Shown here: positions 1-8,866 of the stretch, one piece after another | Numbering within the stretch: the stretch's first letter is position 1 | Layout: each line of letters starts with the position of its first letter | DNA from: Blastococcus sp. | GTDB lineage: Bacteria > Actinomycetota > Actinomycetes > Mycobacteriales > Geodermatophilaceae | Direction of reading: 5' to 3' | Assembly (NCBI GenBank): GCA_025965715.1 | Contig: JAOPWJ010000193.1 | Location: forward strand, 1-49,198 | DNA length: 49,198 nucleotides | The notes under the pieces: generated by a model | The model's database searches: none | What the model saw: the letters and a program-made list of their open reading frames with translations, nothing else | What the model was told of the DNA's origin: nothing | Position numbers and translations under genes: made by a program

Positions 1-727
1 CGACGGTGCGGTGAACCCGCACGGCTGGGCGCTGCAGGTGCCCACCCTCCCGAAGGACGTCGTGGGCAGCCCCGACCTCTCGCTGATCGGCAACTTCTCG
101 CTGTTCGGCGGGTTCGACCGGATCGGCGTCATCGCCGCGCTGCTCATCGTCTTCGCGATCATGATCGCCGACTTCTTCGACACCGTGGGCACCGTGACCG
201 CCGTCGGCGCCGAGGGGGGACTCCTCGACGAGGACCGCAACCTGCCGAAGTCCCAGTCGGTGCTCCTCGTCGACTCCCTCGCCGCCGCCGCGGGAGGCGC
301 CGCGAGCGTCTCGTCCAACACGACCTACATCGAGAGCACCTCCGGCGTGGCCGACGGGGCCCGCACCGGTCTGGCCAGCGTCGCGACCGGCGTGCTGTTC
401 CTCGTCGCGACGTTCTTCAGCCCGCTGGTGCAGGTCGTGCCCTCGGAGGCCGCGGCCCCCGCGCTCGTCATCGTCGGTGCCCTGATGATCACCCAGATCC
501 GGTACCTGGTCTGGGACGACATGGTCCTGGTCATCCCGGCATTCCTCACGATCGCGCTGATGCCGTTCACCTACTCGATCACCAACGGCATCGGCGCCGG
601 CGTCGTCAGCTACGTGCTGCTGCGGGCGGTCACCGGTGGCCGGCGCCAGGTGCACCCGCTGATGTGGCTGATCGCTGTGCTGTTCGTCATCTACTTCGCT
701 CTGGAGCCCCTGCAGCAGCTGTTCTGA
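1..727 (+). CDS. NCS2-family nucleobase (xanthine/guanine/uracil-type) permease, C-terminal part; 5' end lies outside the window
   Basis: ORF 11..727; multi-TM protein with IADFFDTVGTVTAVG and SSNTTYIESTSGVADGARTGLASV motifs typical of AzgA-like NCS2 permeases; frame is open to the window edge. Confidence 0.85.
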   Translation, partial: DGAVNPHGWALQVPTLPKDVVGSPDLSLIGNFSLFGGFDRIGVIAALLIVFAIMIADFFDTVGTVTAVGAEGGLLDEDRNLPKSQSVLLVDSLAAAAGGAASVSSNTTYIESTSGVADGARTGLASVATGVLFLVATFFSPLVQVVPSEAAAPALVIVGALMITQIRYLVWDDMVLVIPAFLTIALMPFTYSITNGIGAGVVSYVLLRAVTGGRRQVHPLMWLIAVLFVIYFALEPLQQLF

Positions 728-884
728 ATGAGGGCGCCACTCGCCCCAGTCCCTCGCAGGCTCGCGGCGGGGCCCGGGAAGGAGCCGCCCTGGCGCTCCG
801 GTAGGAGTACGCGATGCTCCCTGCCAGCGTCCGGTCCAGCCGTGTGGTGAGCCGAGCTAACCATCACGGGCTAGTGTGAGAGGT

Positions 885-1319
885 GTGAACCGGACGACGC
901 TGGACACCGCGGCGCTGGCCCACGACCTCCGGCTGGCCGTCATGCGGTTCTCCCGCCGGCTGCGCAACCAGCGGGTGGACACGTCGGTCACGCTCACCCA
1001 TCTGGCGGCCCTGTCGACGCTGAAGCGGTACGGGCCCATGAGCCCGGGGGAGCTGGCCGGCCACGAGCGGGTTCAGCCACCGTCGATGACCCGCGTGGTC
1101 GTCGCACTCGAAGGCATGGGGATGGTCACGCGCACTGCACACCCCACCGACGGCCGGCAGGTGGTCATCGGGCTGACCCCGGCCGCCGACGAGCTGCTCG
1201 ACGCCGAGGCCCGCGCCCGCGAGGCCTGGTTGAGCGGCCGGCTGCAGCAGCTCAGCGCCGAGGACCGCACGGTGCTCCGCGAGGCCGCGGTGATCATGGA
1301 CAAGCTGGCCAGTGGGTGA
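885..1319 (+). CDS. MarR family transcriptional regulator
   Basis: wHTH protein with LAALSTLKRYGPMSPGELAGHERVQPPSMTRVVVALEGMGMVTRTAHPTDGRQVVIGLT; start GTG 885 chosen 7 nt after a TAGTGT box (872-877); ORF track starts at 876. Confidence 0.85.
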   Translation: MNRTTLDTAALAHDLRLAVMRFSRRLRNQRVDTSVTLTHLAALSTLKRYGPMSPGELAGHERVQPPSMTRVVVALEGMGMVTRTAHPTDGRQVVIGLTPAADELLDAEARAREAWLSGRLQQLSAEDRTVLREAAVIMDKLASG

Positions 1320-1366
1320 CCTGAACGAGCGCTGACCGTGAGCCGCCGAAGGACCCGGGCACCGGA

Positions 1367-2707
1367 ATGTTCCGGGCGCTACGGGTGCGCAACTACCGCA
1401 TCTTCGCCTCGACCAACCTGATCAGCCTCACCGGCACCTGGATGCAACGCATCGGGCAGGACTGGCTGGCGCTGCAGCTCTCGGGCGACAGCGGTGTCGC
1501 CCTCGGTCTGCTCACCGCGCTCCAGTTCGGGCCGACGCTGGTGCTGAGCATGTACGGGGGCGTGCTGGCCGACCGGTACGACAAGCGCCGCACCTTGGTG
1601 ATCACCCAGGCGCTCATGGGTGTGCTCGCCCTGGTTCTCGGGCTGCTCGTCGCCACCGGCGGCGTGGCGCTCTGGCATGTGTTCGCGCTGGCCGGCGGGC
1701 TGGGCGCCGTCTCGGCCATCGACGCCCCGGTGCGGCAGGCGTTCGTGTCCGAGATGGTCGGGCCCGGCCTGTTGGCCAACGCGGTGAGCCTGAACTCCAC
1801 GACCTTCAACGGTGCCCGGCTGGTCGGCCCGGCGGTCGCGGGGCTGGTCATCGGGGCGTCATCGGGCAACACCGCGCCGGCGTTCTTCATCAACGCCGCG
1901 AGCTTCGCCTTCACGATCGCGGGCCTGCTGGGCATGCGCCAGTCCGAGCTGCAACCCAGCCCGCCCGTCGCGCGGGCCGGCGGGCAACTGCGCGCGGGAG
2001 TGGCCTACACCTGGGCCCACCCCGACCTGGTGCTCGCGATGGTGCTCGCCTTCGTCATCGGCACATTCGGGTTCAACTATCAGGTGACCATCGCGCTGAT
2101 GTCCCGCGAGGTCTTCAATCTCGGGGCGGAGGCGTTCGGGCTGCTGTCCACCTTCTTCGCCCTGGGTTCCCTGAGCGGGGCGCTGCTGTCCACCAGGCGC
2201 AGCGTCCGGCCGCGGCAACGATTCCTGGTCGGCTCGGCCGTGGTCTTCGGCGCCCTCACGGTCATCTCCGGGCTGATGCCGACGTACCTGTCCTTCGCCC
2301 TGCTGCTGATCCCCACGGGGGCGGCGGCGCTGGTCTTCAGCGTGGCCAACAACAGCTTCGTGCAGCTGGGCGTCGACCCGCAGATGCGCGGTCGCGTGAT
2401 GGCGCTCTACTTCATGTGCTTCCTGGGCGGCACCCCGGTGGGCGCACCGCTGATCGGCTGGATCTCGGAGAACCTGGGCGCGCCGTGGGGATTGATCCTG
2501 GGTGGCGCCGTCGTCGTCGTGGCCGGGGTCGGCGCCGCGCTCTTCTTGGGGCGGGGGCGACGGGTGCGGATCGAAGCGGGCCTGGCCCCGCTTCGACTGC
2601 GCCTGCGCGTCGGGCCGGCGGTCGGCGCCGTGCCGTCCGCGCGCCTGCGGGCGGCGGAGGAGGCCGTCGCGGACCGTGCACCGGGACAACCGGTTGCCGG
2701 CGGCTGA
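1367..2707 (+). CDS. MFS transporter
   Basis: 12-TM type protein starting FRALRVRNYRIFASTNLISLTGTWMQRIGQDWLAL; GGVLADRYDKRR MFS loop motif. Confidence 0.85.
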   Translation: MFRALRVRNYRIFASTNLISLTGTWMQRIGQDWLALQLSGDSGVALGLLTALQFGPTLVLSMYGGVLADRYDKRRTLVITQALMGVLALVLGLLVATGGVALWHVFALAGGLGAVSAIDAPVRQAFVSEMVGPGLLANAVSLNSTTFNGARLVGPAVAGLVIGASSGNTAPAFFINAASFAFTIAGLLGMRQSELQPSPPVARAGGQLRAGVAYTWAHPDLVLAMVLAFVIGTFGFNYQVTIALMSREVFNLGAEAFGLLSTFFALGSLSGALLSTRRSVRPRQRFLVGSAVVFGALTVISGLMPTYLSFALLLIPTGAAALVFSVANNSFVQLGVDPQMRGRVMALYFMCFLGGTPVGAPLIGWISENLGAPWGLILGGAVVVVAGVGAALFLGRGRRVRIEAGLAPLRLRLRVGPAVGAVPSARLRAAEEAVADRAPGQPVAGG

Positions 2708-2753
2708 CGCGGGTACCGTCGAATCGTTCGTCCGATCGGGTCCGGGAGGCGCC

Positions 2754-3161
2754 ATGGCCGCGCTCGCGCTCGCGCCGATACTCGCCCTGCTCGTCGCCGT
2801 GGCTGTCGGGCTGGACCTCGTCGGCCGCTGGCTCTCCGGTGGCACCGTCGCGCGCCAACGGCAGCGCCAGCGTGGGCACTCGCCGCGCGCGGCCCTTCCC
2901 GAGCCCGCGCGGCGGCCGCTCCAGGTCGTCGCCGCCGACGTGCGCCGGCTGGCACGGCAGCTCGCGCTGGTGCCCGCGGGCGCGCCGCTCGTGCGCTGGC
3001 AGGCCCTCTGGACCGCCTACGATGCGGTGCTCATGGAGGCGGCCGAGCAACTCGAGGTCGCTCACGAGCTCACGGCCACCTGCGTGGGTATGCCCCGCGA
3101 CATCGAGCGGCTGCGGGTGCTCGCGGCTCTCGAGAGCGCGGGCCTGGTGGTGCGCGCCTGA
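2754..3161 (+). CDS. hypothetical protein with N-terminal hydrophobic helix
   Basis: In-frame ATG at 2754 within ORF 2502..3161; MAALALAPILALLVAVAVGLDLVGRWLSGG; high-GC coding bias in this frame. Confidence 0.6.
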   Translation: MAALALAPILALLVAVAVGLDLVGRWLSGGTVARQRQRQRGHSPRAALPEPARRPLQVVAADVRRLARQLALVPAGAPLVRWQALWTAYDAVLMEAAEQLEVAHELTATCVGMPRDIERLRVLAALESAGLVVRA

Positions 3162-3721
3162 TCCGCGCGGGCGCCCGGCTCTTCTTCGCCGCCGATCCAT
3201 CCGACGAGGCGCGCGCCCACCTCGACCGCGCGCTGACACCGTTGCGGGATGTTCCCGGTGCGCCCCGCTGGGGCGCACCCGAGCGCTGGCACCTGACCCT
3301 GCTGTTTCTCGGGGAGGTCCCGGCCGATCGGGCCGAGCTCTTGATCGAGGCTGCGGCGCGTGCGGTCGAGGCCGCGCCGCCCATGACGTTGCGCCTGGCC
3401 GGCGGCGGGCGGTTCGGTTCGACACGCCGTCCTCAGGTGGCCTGGGCCGGCCTCGAGGGGGACGTCGGACCGCTCGTCGAGCTCGCCCGGCGGCTCGCCG
3501 CGGGAGCCCGGTCACTACGCCTGGTGGTCGAGGACCGGCCCTTCCGTCCGCACCTGACCCTCGGCCGGTGGCGCCCCGGCCGCCCGGCCGACGGCACCGT
3601 CATGGACCGGCTGGCCGACTACCGAGGACCGGCCTGGCCGGTGACCGACGTGCGGCTGCTCGACAGCCACCTCGGCCCGGACCCCCGGTACGACACGGTG
3701 GCGGCCTGGGCGGTCAGCTGA
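3158..3721 (+). CDS. thpR: RNA 2',3'-cyclic phosphodiesterase (2H family, ThpR-like)
   Basis: Two HxTx motifs (HLTLLFLGEVP, HLTLGRW) and N-terminal ARLFFAADPSDEARAHL; the conserved first strand lies upstream of the TTG at 3242 and only a CTG (3158) overlapping the preceding TGA is available. Confidence 0.75.
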   Translation: MIRAGARLFFAADPSDEARAHLDRALTPLRDVPGAPRWGAPERWHLTLLFLGEVPADRAELLIEAAARAVEAAPPMTLRLAGGGRFGSTRRPQVAWAGLEGDVGPLVELARRLAAGARSLRLVVEDRPFRPHLTLGRWRPGRPADGTVMDRLADYRGPAWPVTDVRLLDSHLGPDPRYDTVAAWAVS

Positions 3722-3776
3722 CCGGCCGTGACGAATTCCGCCCCCGGCCGTGGGCGGTGGGGCGTGCGGTCTCCGC

Positions 3777-4745
3777 TTACCAGGCGTACTCCATGGGGGC
3801 GGGCTTGTAGCCCGGGAAGATGTCGTCGAGGCGGGCGAGCACGTCGTCGTCGAGGTGCACGTCGAGGGCGCGGAGCCCGCCCTCGAGTTGTTCCATCGTG
3901 CGGGGGCCGACGATCGGCGCGGTGACCGCCGGCTGGTGCAGCAGCCAGGCCACCCCGACGTCGGCCGGATGCTGGCCGATCTCTTGGCACAGGGCCTCGT
4001 ACCGCTCCAGCGCCGGACGGTGCTTCTCCACCCGCTCCTGGTTGCGCGGCTCCTTGCGGCGGGAGCCCTCGGCCTTCTCGAGGACGCCGGCGAGCAGTCC
4101 GCCGGCGAGCGGGCTCCACGGGATGATGCCGACGCCGTAGTGCCGGGCCGCGGGGAGCACCTCGAGCTCGACGTGCCGGGTGAGCAGGTTGTAGTGCGAC
4201 TGCTCGCTGACCAGACCCTGGAAGTTCCGGCGTGCGGCCGCCTCGTTGGCCGCGGCGATCTGCCAGGCGGCGTGGTTGGACGAGCCGACGTAGAGCACCT
4301 TGCCCTGGGCGACCAGCGTCTCGCAGGCCTGCCAGATCTCCTCCCACGGCGTCTTCAGGTCGACGTGGTGGAACTGGTAGAGGTCGATCCACTCGGTCCG
4401 CATCCGGCGCAGCGAGCCCTCGCAGGCACGGACGATGTTGCGGGCGGACAGGAACGTGTCGTTGGGCCAGTCCGACATCCCGCCGTAGACCTTGGTGGCC
4501 AGGACGGTCCTCTCGCGCCGCTCGCCGCCCTGGGCGAACCAGCTGCCGAGCACCTCCTCGGTGCGGCCCTTGCCGGCCTCGAAGCCGTAGACGTTGGCGG
4601 TGTCGAAGAAGTTGATCCCCTCGGCCAGCGCCCGGTCCATGATCGCGTGGCTGTCTGCCTCCTCGGTCTGCCAGCCGAAGTTCATGGTGCCGAGGCACAG
4701 GCGGGAGACCGACAGTCCGCTGCGTCCCAGATGCGTGTACTCCAT
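3777..4745 (-). CDS. aldo/keto reductase
   Basis: MEYTHLGRSGLSVSRLCLGTMNFGW...FFDTANVYGFEAGKGRTEEVLGSW...WIDLYQFHHVD. Confidence 0.9.
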   Translation of the reverse strand: MEYTHLGRSGLSVSRLCLGTMNFGWQTEEADSHAIMDRALAEGINFFDTANVYGFEAGKGRTEEVLGSWFAQGGERRERTVLATKVYGGMSDWPNDTFLSARNIVRACEGSLRRMRTEWIDLYQFHHVDLKTPWEEIWQACETLVAQGKVLYVGSSNHAAWQIAAANEAAARRNFQGLVSEQSHYNLLTRHVELEVLPAARHYGVGIIPWSPLAGGLLAGVLEKAEGSRRKEPRNQERVEKHRPALERYEALCQEIGQHPADVGVAWLLHQPAVTAPIVGPRTMEQLEGGLRALDVHLDDDVLARLDDIFPGYKPAPMEYAW

Positions 4746-4773
4746 GGGAAACCACCCTGGCACTCTGACCGTC

Positions 4774-5595
4774 GTGCCGCAGAACGATGGACTTCCCTCC
4801 TTCGACGCCGCCACCGCCGTCGAGCGGACGGAGGGCGGGGGGCTGGTCGCCGGCCTGGACCCTGGTTGGGACGTCGGCGGCGGCATCCTCAACGGCGGCT
4901 ACCTGCTGTCGGTGGCGGCACGGGCCGCGGTCATGGCCAGCCCGCATGCGCACCCGGTGGCGCTCTCGGCGAGCTATCTGCGCGCCCCGGCGGCCGGACC
5001 GGCCACGCTGACCGTTGTCCCCGGGACGGCGGGACGGACCCTGGCGCACTCCTACGTCACGCTGTCCGACCCGAGCGGTCCGGCGCTCACCGTGCAGGCG
5101 ACGACGGCGACTCTCACCGACTATGCGTCGGTCTACTCGCAGCCGATGCCCGACGTGTCGCCGGTCGAGGAGTGCTTCTCCCTCGCGGAGCACGCCCACC
5201 TCGCGCCGCCCGGCGTCCAGGTGCCGGGGTTGTCGCTGCGGGTGGACACCCGGCTGGACATCGCCACCGCCGGATGGGCGTTCGGACAGCCGTCGGGGGA
5301 GCCGGTGCTGCGGGCGTGGATGCGGTTCGCCGACGGCCGCGAGCCCGATCCGCTGGCACTGCTCACCTTCGCCGACGCCCTGCCGCCGACGAGCTTCGCG
5401 ATGGGCAACTTCGGGTGGGCGCCGACGGTGCAGTTGCAGGTGTTCGTGCGGGCGCTGCCCGCGCCGGGCTGGTGCCTGGTGGAGGCGCGCTCCAGCGAGC
5501 TCGCCGGCGGCTGGGTCGACGAGGACTACCGCATCTGGGACTCCACCGGCAGGCTGGTCGCGCAGAGCCGTCAGCTCGCCCGCGCCCCCCGATGA
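4774..5595 (+). CDS. thioesterase family (double-hotdog acyl-CoA thioesterase-like) protein
   Basis: VPQNDGLPSFDAATAVERTEGG...GWDVGGGILNGGYLLSVAARAA...WMRFADGREPDPLALLTFADALPP; GTG start 4774 or ATG 4744 possible. Confidence 0.8.
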   Translation: MPQNDGLPSFDAATAVERTEGGGLVAGLDPGWDVGGGILNGGYLLSVAARAAVMASPHAHPVALSASYLRAPAAGPATLTVVPGTAGRTLAHSYVTLSDPSGPALTVQATTATLTDYASVYSQPMPDVSPVEECFSLAEHAHLAPPGVQVPGLSLRVDTRLDIATAGWAFGQPSGEPVLRAWMRFADGREPDPLALLTFADALPPTSFAMGNFGWAPTVQLQVFVRALPAPGWCLVEARSSELAGGWVDEDYRIWDSTGRLVAQSRQLARAPR

Positions 5596-5662
5596 TCAGG
5601 TGACCTGATCGACAGGGGTCCTGGCTCACTGTCGATGGTGAGCCAGGACCCCGAACGGTGAG

Positions 5663-6307
5663 CTAGGACGGCGGGTGCGGCCGAGGACGGGCCGGTGCCG
5701 GCGGCTCGAGCTCGCCGGTGAGGTAGCGCTGCACGTTCGGCCCGATCGCCGCGATCAACGACTCGTGCGACGCCGACGCGATCGGCTCGGCGCACAGCAC
5801 GTACCGGATCATGACCAGGCCGATCAGCTGCGAGGCGACGAGGGCACCGCGAGCGTCGCGTTCCTCGTCGGAGTAGCCGAGGGTGCCCACGACCCGGCCG
5901 ACCACCTTGGCGACCAGGAACTCGCGCAGCAGTTTCGCCGTCCACTCGTTGCTCACGGCTGAGCGGATCAGTGCCAGGCCGGCGGGGCGGGCGGGGCCGT
6001 CCCACAGGCTGAGCAGCATGCGCACGGCGCTGGCTCCCAGTTCGTCGCGACCGGCCGCCAGCACCGCGGGCAGCACCTCGTCGGGGTCGGCGGGCGCCTC
6101 CACGGCGGCGAGGAAGAGCTTGTCCTTGCTTCCGAAGTAGTGGTGCACCAGCGCCGGGTCGACCCCGGCTGCGGTCGCGATCCCGCGAATGGTCGCGCCG
6201 TCGAAGCCGCGTTCGGCGAAGGCCGTGCGCGCCGCGGCGAGCACCGCCTCCCGGGTGTCGGGATTGCCCGGGCGCCGGCCCGGGCGCCGGCTCTCCGCGG
6301 CGCTCAG
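5663..6307 (-). CDS. TetR/AcrR family transcriptional regulator
   Basis: TREAVLAAARTAFAERGFDGATIRGIATAAGVDPALVHHYFGSKDKLFLAAV; the only N-terminal start near the permease stop is CTG (6307-6305) overlapping TGA. Confidence 0.85.
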   Translation of the reverse strand: MSAAESRRPGRRPGNPDTREAVLAAARTAFAERGFDGATIRGIATAAGVDPALVHHYFGSKDKLFLAAVEAPADPDEVLPAVLAAGRDELGASAVRMLLSLWDGPARPAGLALIRSAVSNEWTAKLLREFLVAKVVGRVVGTLGYSDEERDARGALVASQLIGLVMIRYVLCAEPIASASHESLIAAIGPNVQRYLTGELEPPAPARPRPHPPS

Positions 6308-7095
6308 CTGGTCCGCCTCCGCAGGGTCGCCGCCGCGAGCGCGAGGGCGAGCACGGCCGCTCCGGCCACGACGGCGACGTCGGTCCACATCGTGGCCGTT
6401 GCGGTCGCGGACCACCCGACCTCCTGCAGGGCCTCGACCGCGTAGGTGAGCGGAAGGACGTTGCTGATCGCCTGCAGCCAGCCGTCCATCCGGTCGACCG
6501 GCACGAGCAGCCCGCAGAGGAAGAACTGCGGCAGCACGATCACCGGCATGAACTGCACGGCCTGGAACTCGGTGCGGGCGAACGCACTGGCCAGCAGGCC
6601 GAGAGCGACCCCGAGGACGGCGTCGGCGACGGCGATGAGCACGACGAGCGCGATCGAGCCGGTGACGTCGAGGCCGTACACCGTGGTCGCGATCCCGACC
6701 GTGACCAGCGCCTGCGATGCGGCCGCCAGCCCGAAGGCAAGGCCGTAGCCGAGCAGGAGGTCGAGCCGGGCCAAGGGAGTGGTGAGCAGCCGCTCCAATG
6801 TGCCGGAGGTGCGCTCCCGCAGCATCGCGATGCTGGTCACCAGGAACATCACCACGAACGGGAAGATGCCGAGCATCGTCAGGCCCACGCGGTCGAAGAC
6901 GCTCGCCTGGCCGGGAAGGGTCGGCACGTCCTTCCACAGCAGGTAGAGCAGTCCGAGGAGCAGGCTCGGGAGCACCAGCAGCATCGCGATGGTGCGGTGG
7001 TCGTGCCGCAGCTGGCGGAGCACCCGCCCGGCGGTGGCCGCGGTGAGCCGCGGGCTGACGTGAATGGTGCTCCGCCGCTCCCGGGCCGCGGTCAT
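6304..7095 (-). CDS. ABC-2 type transporter permease
   Basis: LRQLRHDHRTIAMLLVLPSLLLGLLYLLW...TSGTLERLLTTPLARLDLLLGYGLAFG; ATGA overlap with upstream ATPase. Confidence 0.9.
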   Translation of the reverse strand: MTAARERRSTIHVSPRLTAATAGRVLRQLRHDHRTIAMLLVLPSLLLGLLYLLWKDVPTLPGQASVFDRVGLTMLGIFPFVVMFLVTSIAMLRERTSGTLERLLTTPLARLDLLLGYGLAFGLAAASQALVTVGIATTVYGLDVTGSIALVVLIAVADAVLGVALGLLASAFARTEFQAVQFMPVIVLPQFFLCGLLVPVDRMDGWLQAISNVLPLTYAVEALQEVGWSATATATMWTDVAVVAGAAVLALALAAATLRRRTS

Positions 7096-7814
7096 GCCGC
7101 CACCTCCTCGCGGGCGCGGACGAGGGTGAGGAACGCCTCTTCGAGGTCCGGGGACCGGCCGTCGGCGCGTAGTTGCGCCGGCGTGGAGTGGGCGAGCAGG
7201 TCGCCGTCGCGGAGCAGCAGCAGCCGGTCGCAGCGGGCGGCCTCGTCCATGACGTGGCTGGAGACGACGAGCGTCGTCCCGGCCCGGGCGAGAGCGTGGA
7301 AGAGCTCCCAGAGCTCGACGCGAAGCACCGGGTCCAAGCCGACCGTGGGCTCGTCGAGCACCAGGACCTCCGGGCCGCCGACCAGCGCGCAGGCCAGCGA
7401 GACGCGGCCGCGCTGGCCGCCGGAGAGGTCGTTCACCAGTTGCCCGGCGGCGCCGGTGAGGCCGACGTCGGCGACGGCGGCGTCCGCCTCGCGGGAGGTC
7501 AGGCCGTAGAGGGATGCGAAGTAGCGGGCGTTCTCCCGCACGGTGAGGTCGGCGTAGACGCTCGGCGCCTGGGTCACGTAGCCGACTCGGGCGCGCAGAC
7601 CGGGCGAGCCGGCCGGCTCGCCGAGGACGGTCACCTCACCCGAGCGCACCTGCTGCACGCCGACGAGGGTGCGCATCAGGGTGGTCTTCCCGCTGCCGCT
7701 GGGTCCCAGCAGACCGGTGACCTGACCCGGCGGGACGGCGAAGCCCAGGCCGTGCAGAACCCGACGCCGACCGCGGTCGACGACGAGCCCGGAGACGGTG
7801 ATTGCGGCGTCCAT
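7092..7814 (-). CDS. ABC transporter ATP-binding protein
   Basis: Walker A GPSGSGKTTL, signature NDLSGGQRGRVSLACAL, Walker B VLVLDEPT; start MDAAITVSGLVVDRG. Confidence 0.92.
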   Translation of the reverse strand: MDAAITVSGLVVDRGRRRVLHGLGFAVPPGQVTGLLGPSGSGKTTLMRTLVGVQQVRSGEVTVLGEPAGSPGLRARVGYVTQAPSVYADLTVRENARYFASLYGLTSREADAAVADVGLTGAAGQLVNDLSGGQRGRVSLACALVGGPEVLVLDEPTVGLDPVLRVELWELFHALARAGTTLVVSSHVMDEAARCDRLLLLRDGDLLAHSTPAQLRADGRSPDLEEAFLTLVRAREEVAA

Positions 7815-7854
7815 GGCGCGCCTCTCGAATTCGTCAACCGATGAAATCAACGCT

Positions 7855-7877
7855 AGATGAGTTCTCTCGGATGTCAA
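7855..7877 (-). promoter_or_regulatory. putative promoter of the ABC-TetR operon
   Basis: Minus strand TTGACA (rc of 7872-7877) then a TAGCGT-like hexamer about 16 nt later, upstream of ATG 7814; embedded in TCAAC direct repeats. Confidence 0.35.
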
Positions 7878-8016
7878 CGGAGTCCTTGGTCCCGGTCCTT
7901 GCGCGCCCACATCGCCGATGTCGGCGGTATGCGGGGCGGGTGGCGACGAGATCGCCGATCTCGTCTCGCCGGGACGGCGGAACGTCGCGGACGGGCGACC
8001 GGGGAGACTGGCACCC

Positions 8017-8823
8017 GTGCCCCCTCCCGAACTGATCACCGACCCGGACGATCCGCGGGTGGCCGACTTCCGCAACCTCAAGGCGGGCGACCGGCCGGAG
8101 GGAGCGCCTCGCTGGTCGGGGCCGGTGATCGTCGAGGGCGTTCCGGCTGTGCAGCGACTGCTCGCCTCGACCTACCGGGTGCGGGCGGTGTTCGGTGTCC
8201 CAGGCCGGGTCGCCGCCCTCGGCCTGCCCGATGACGTCGCGGCGTTCGAGGCCGACAAATGGGTGCTGTCGGAGGTGATCGGCTTCCGGCTCACCCGCGG
8301 TGTCATCGCATCGGCCGACCGGCGCCCGCCCGCCGACCTCGACGCGTTGCTCGCCGGTCCGGATCCAGCCGCCCCTCGTCGGCTGGCCGTCCTGGAAGGG
8401 CTCAACGACGCGGAGAACCTGGGGTCGATCGCCCGCTCGGCACTGGCCCTGGGAATCGAGGGACTGCTCCTGGATCCGCGCTGCGCCGACCCGTTCTACC
8501 GCCGGTCGGTGCGCGTCTCGATGGGGCACATCCTGAACCTGCCGTTCGCCGTCCTGCCGGACTGGCCGCGCGACCTGGACACGGTGCACGAGGCCGGCTA
8601 CCTGACGGTCGCCCTGACCCCGGCCGACGACGCCGTCGACCTCACGTCGATCGACCCGGCGGCGCACCCGCGGACGGCGGTGCTCCTCGGCGCGGAGGGG
8701 CCCGGTCTCACGCCGGAGGCTCAGCAGGCGGCACGGGTGCGGGCCCGGATCCCGATGCGACCGGACGTGGACTCGCTCGGGGTGGCCGCCGCGGCGGCGA
8801 TCGCCTTCGCCACCCTCCGCTGA
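8017..8823 (+). CDS. TrmH/SpoU family RNA 2'-O-methyltransferase
   Basis: VLEGLNDAENLGSIARSALALGIEGLLLDPRCADPFYRRSVRVSMGHILNLPF...LLGAEGPGLTPEA...IPMRPDVDSLGVAAAAAIA. Confidence 0.9.
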   Translation: MPPPELITDPDDPRVADFRNLKAGDRPEGAPRWSGPVIVEGVPAVQRLLASTYRVRAVFGVPGRVAALGLPDDVAAFEADKWVLSEVIGFRLTRGVIASADRRPPADLDALLAGPDPAAPRRLAVLEGLNDAENLGSIARSALALGIEGLLLDPRCADPFYRRSVRVSMGHILNLPFAVLPDWPRDLDTVHEAGYLTVALTPADDAVDLTSIDPAAHPRTAVLLGAEGPGLTPEAQQAARVRARIPMRPDVDSLGVAAAAAIAFATLR

Positions 8824-8866
8824 CCGGGGGAGGCCGGCGAGCCGCCGCACTGCGTACGGTCGCGGC

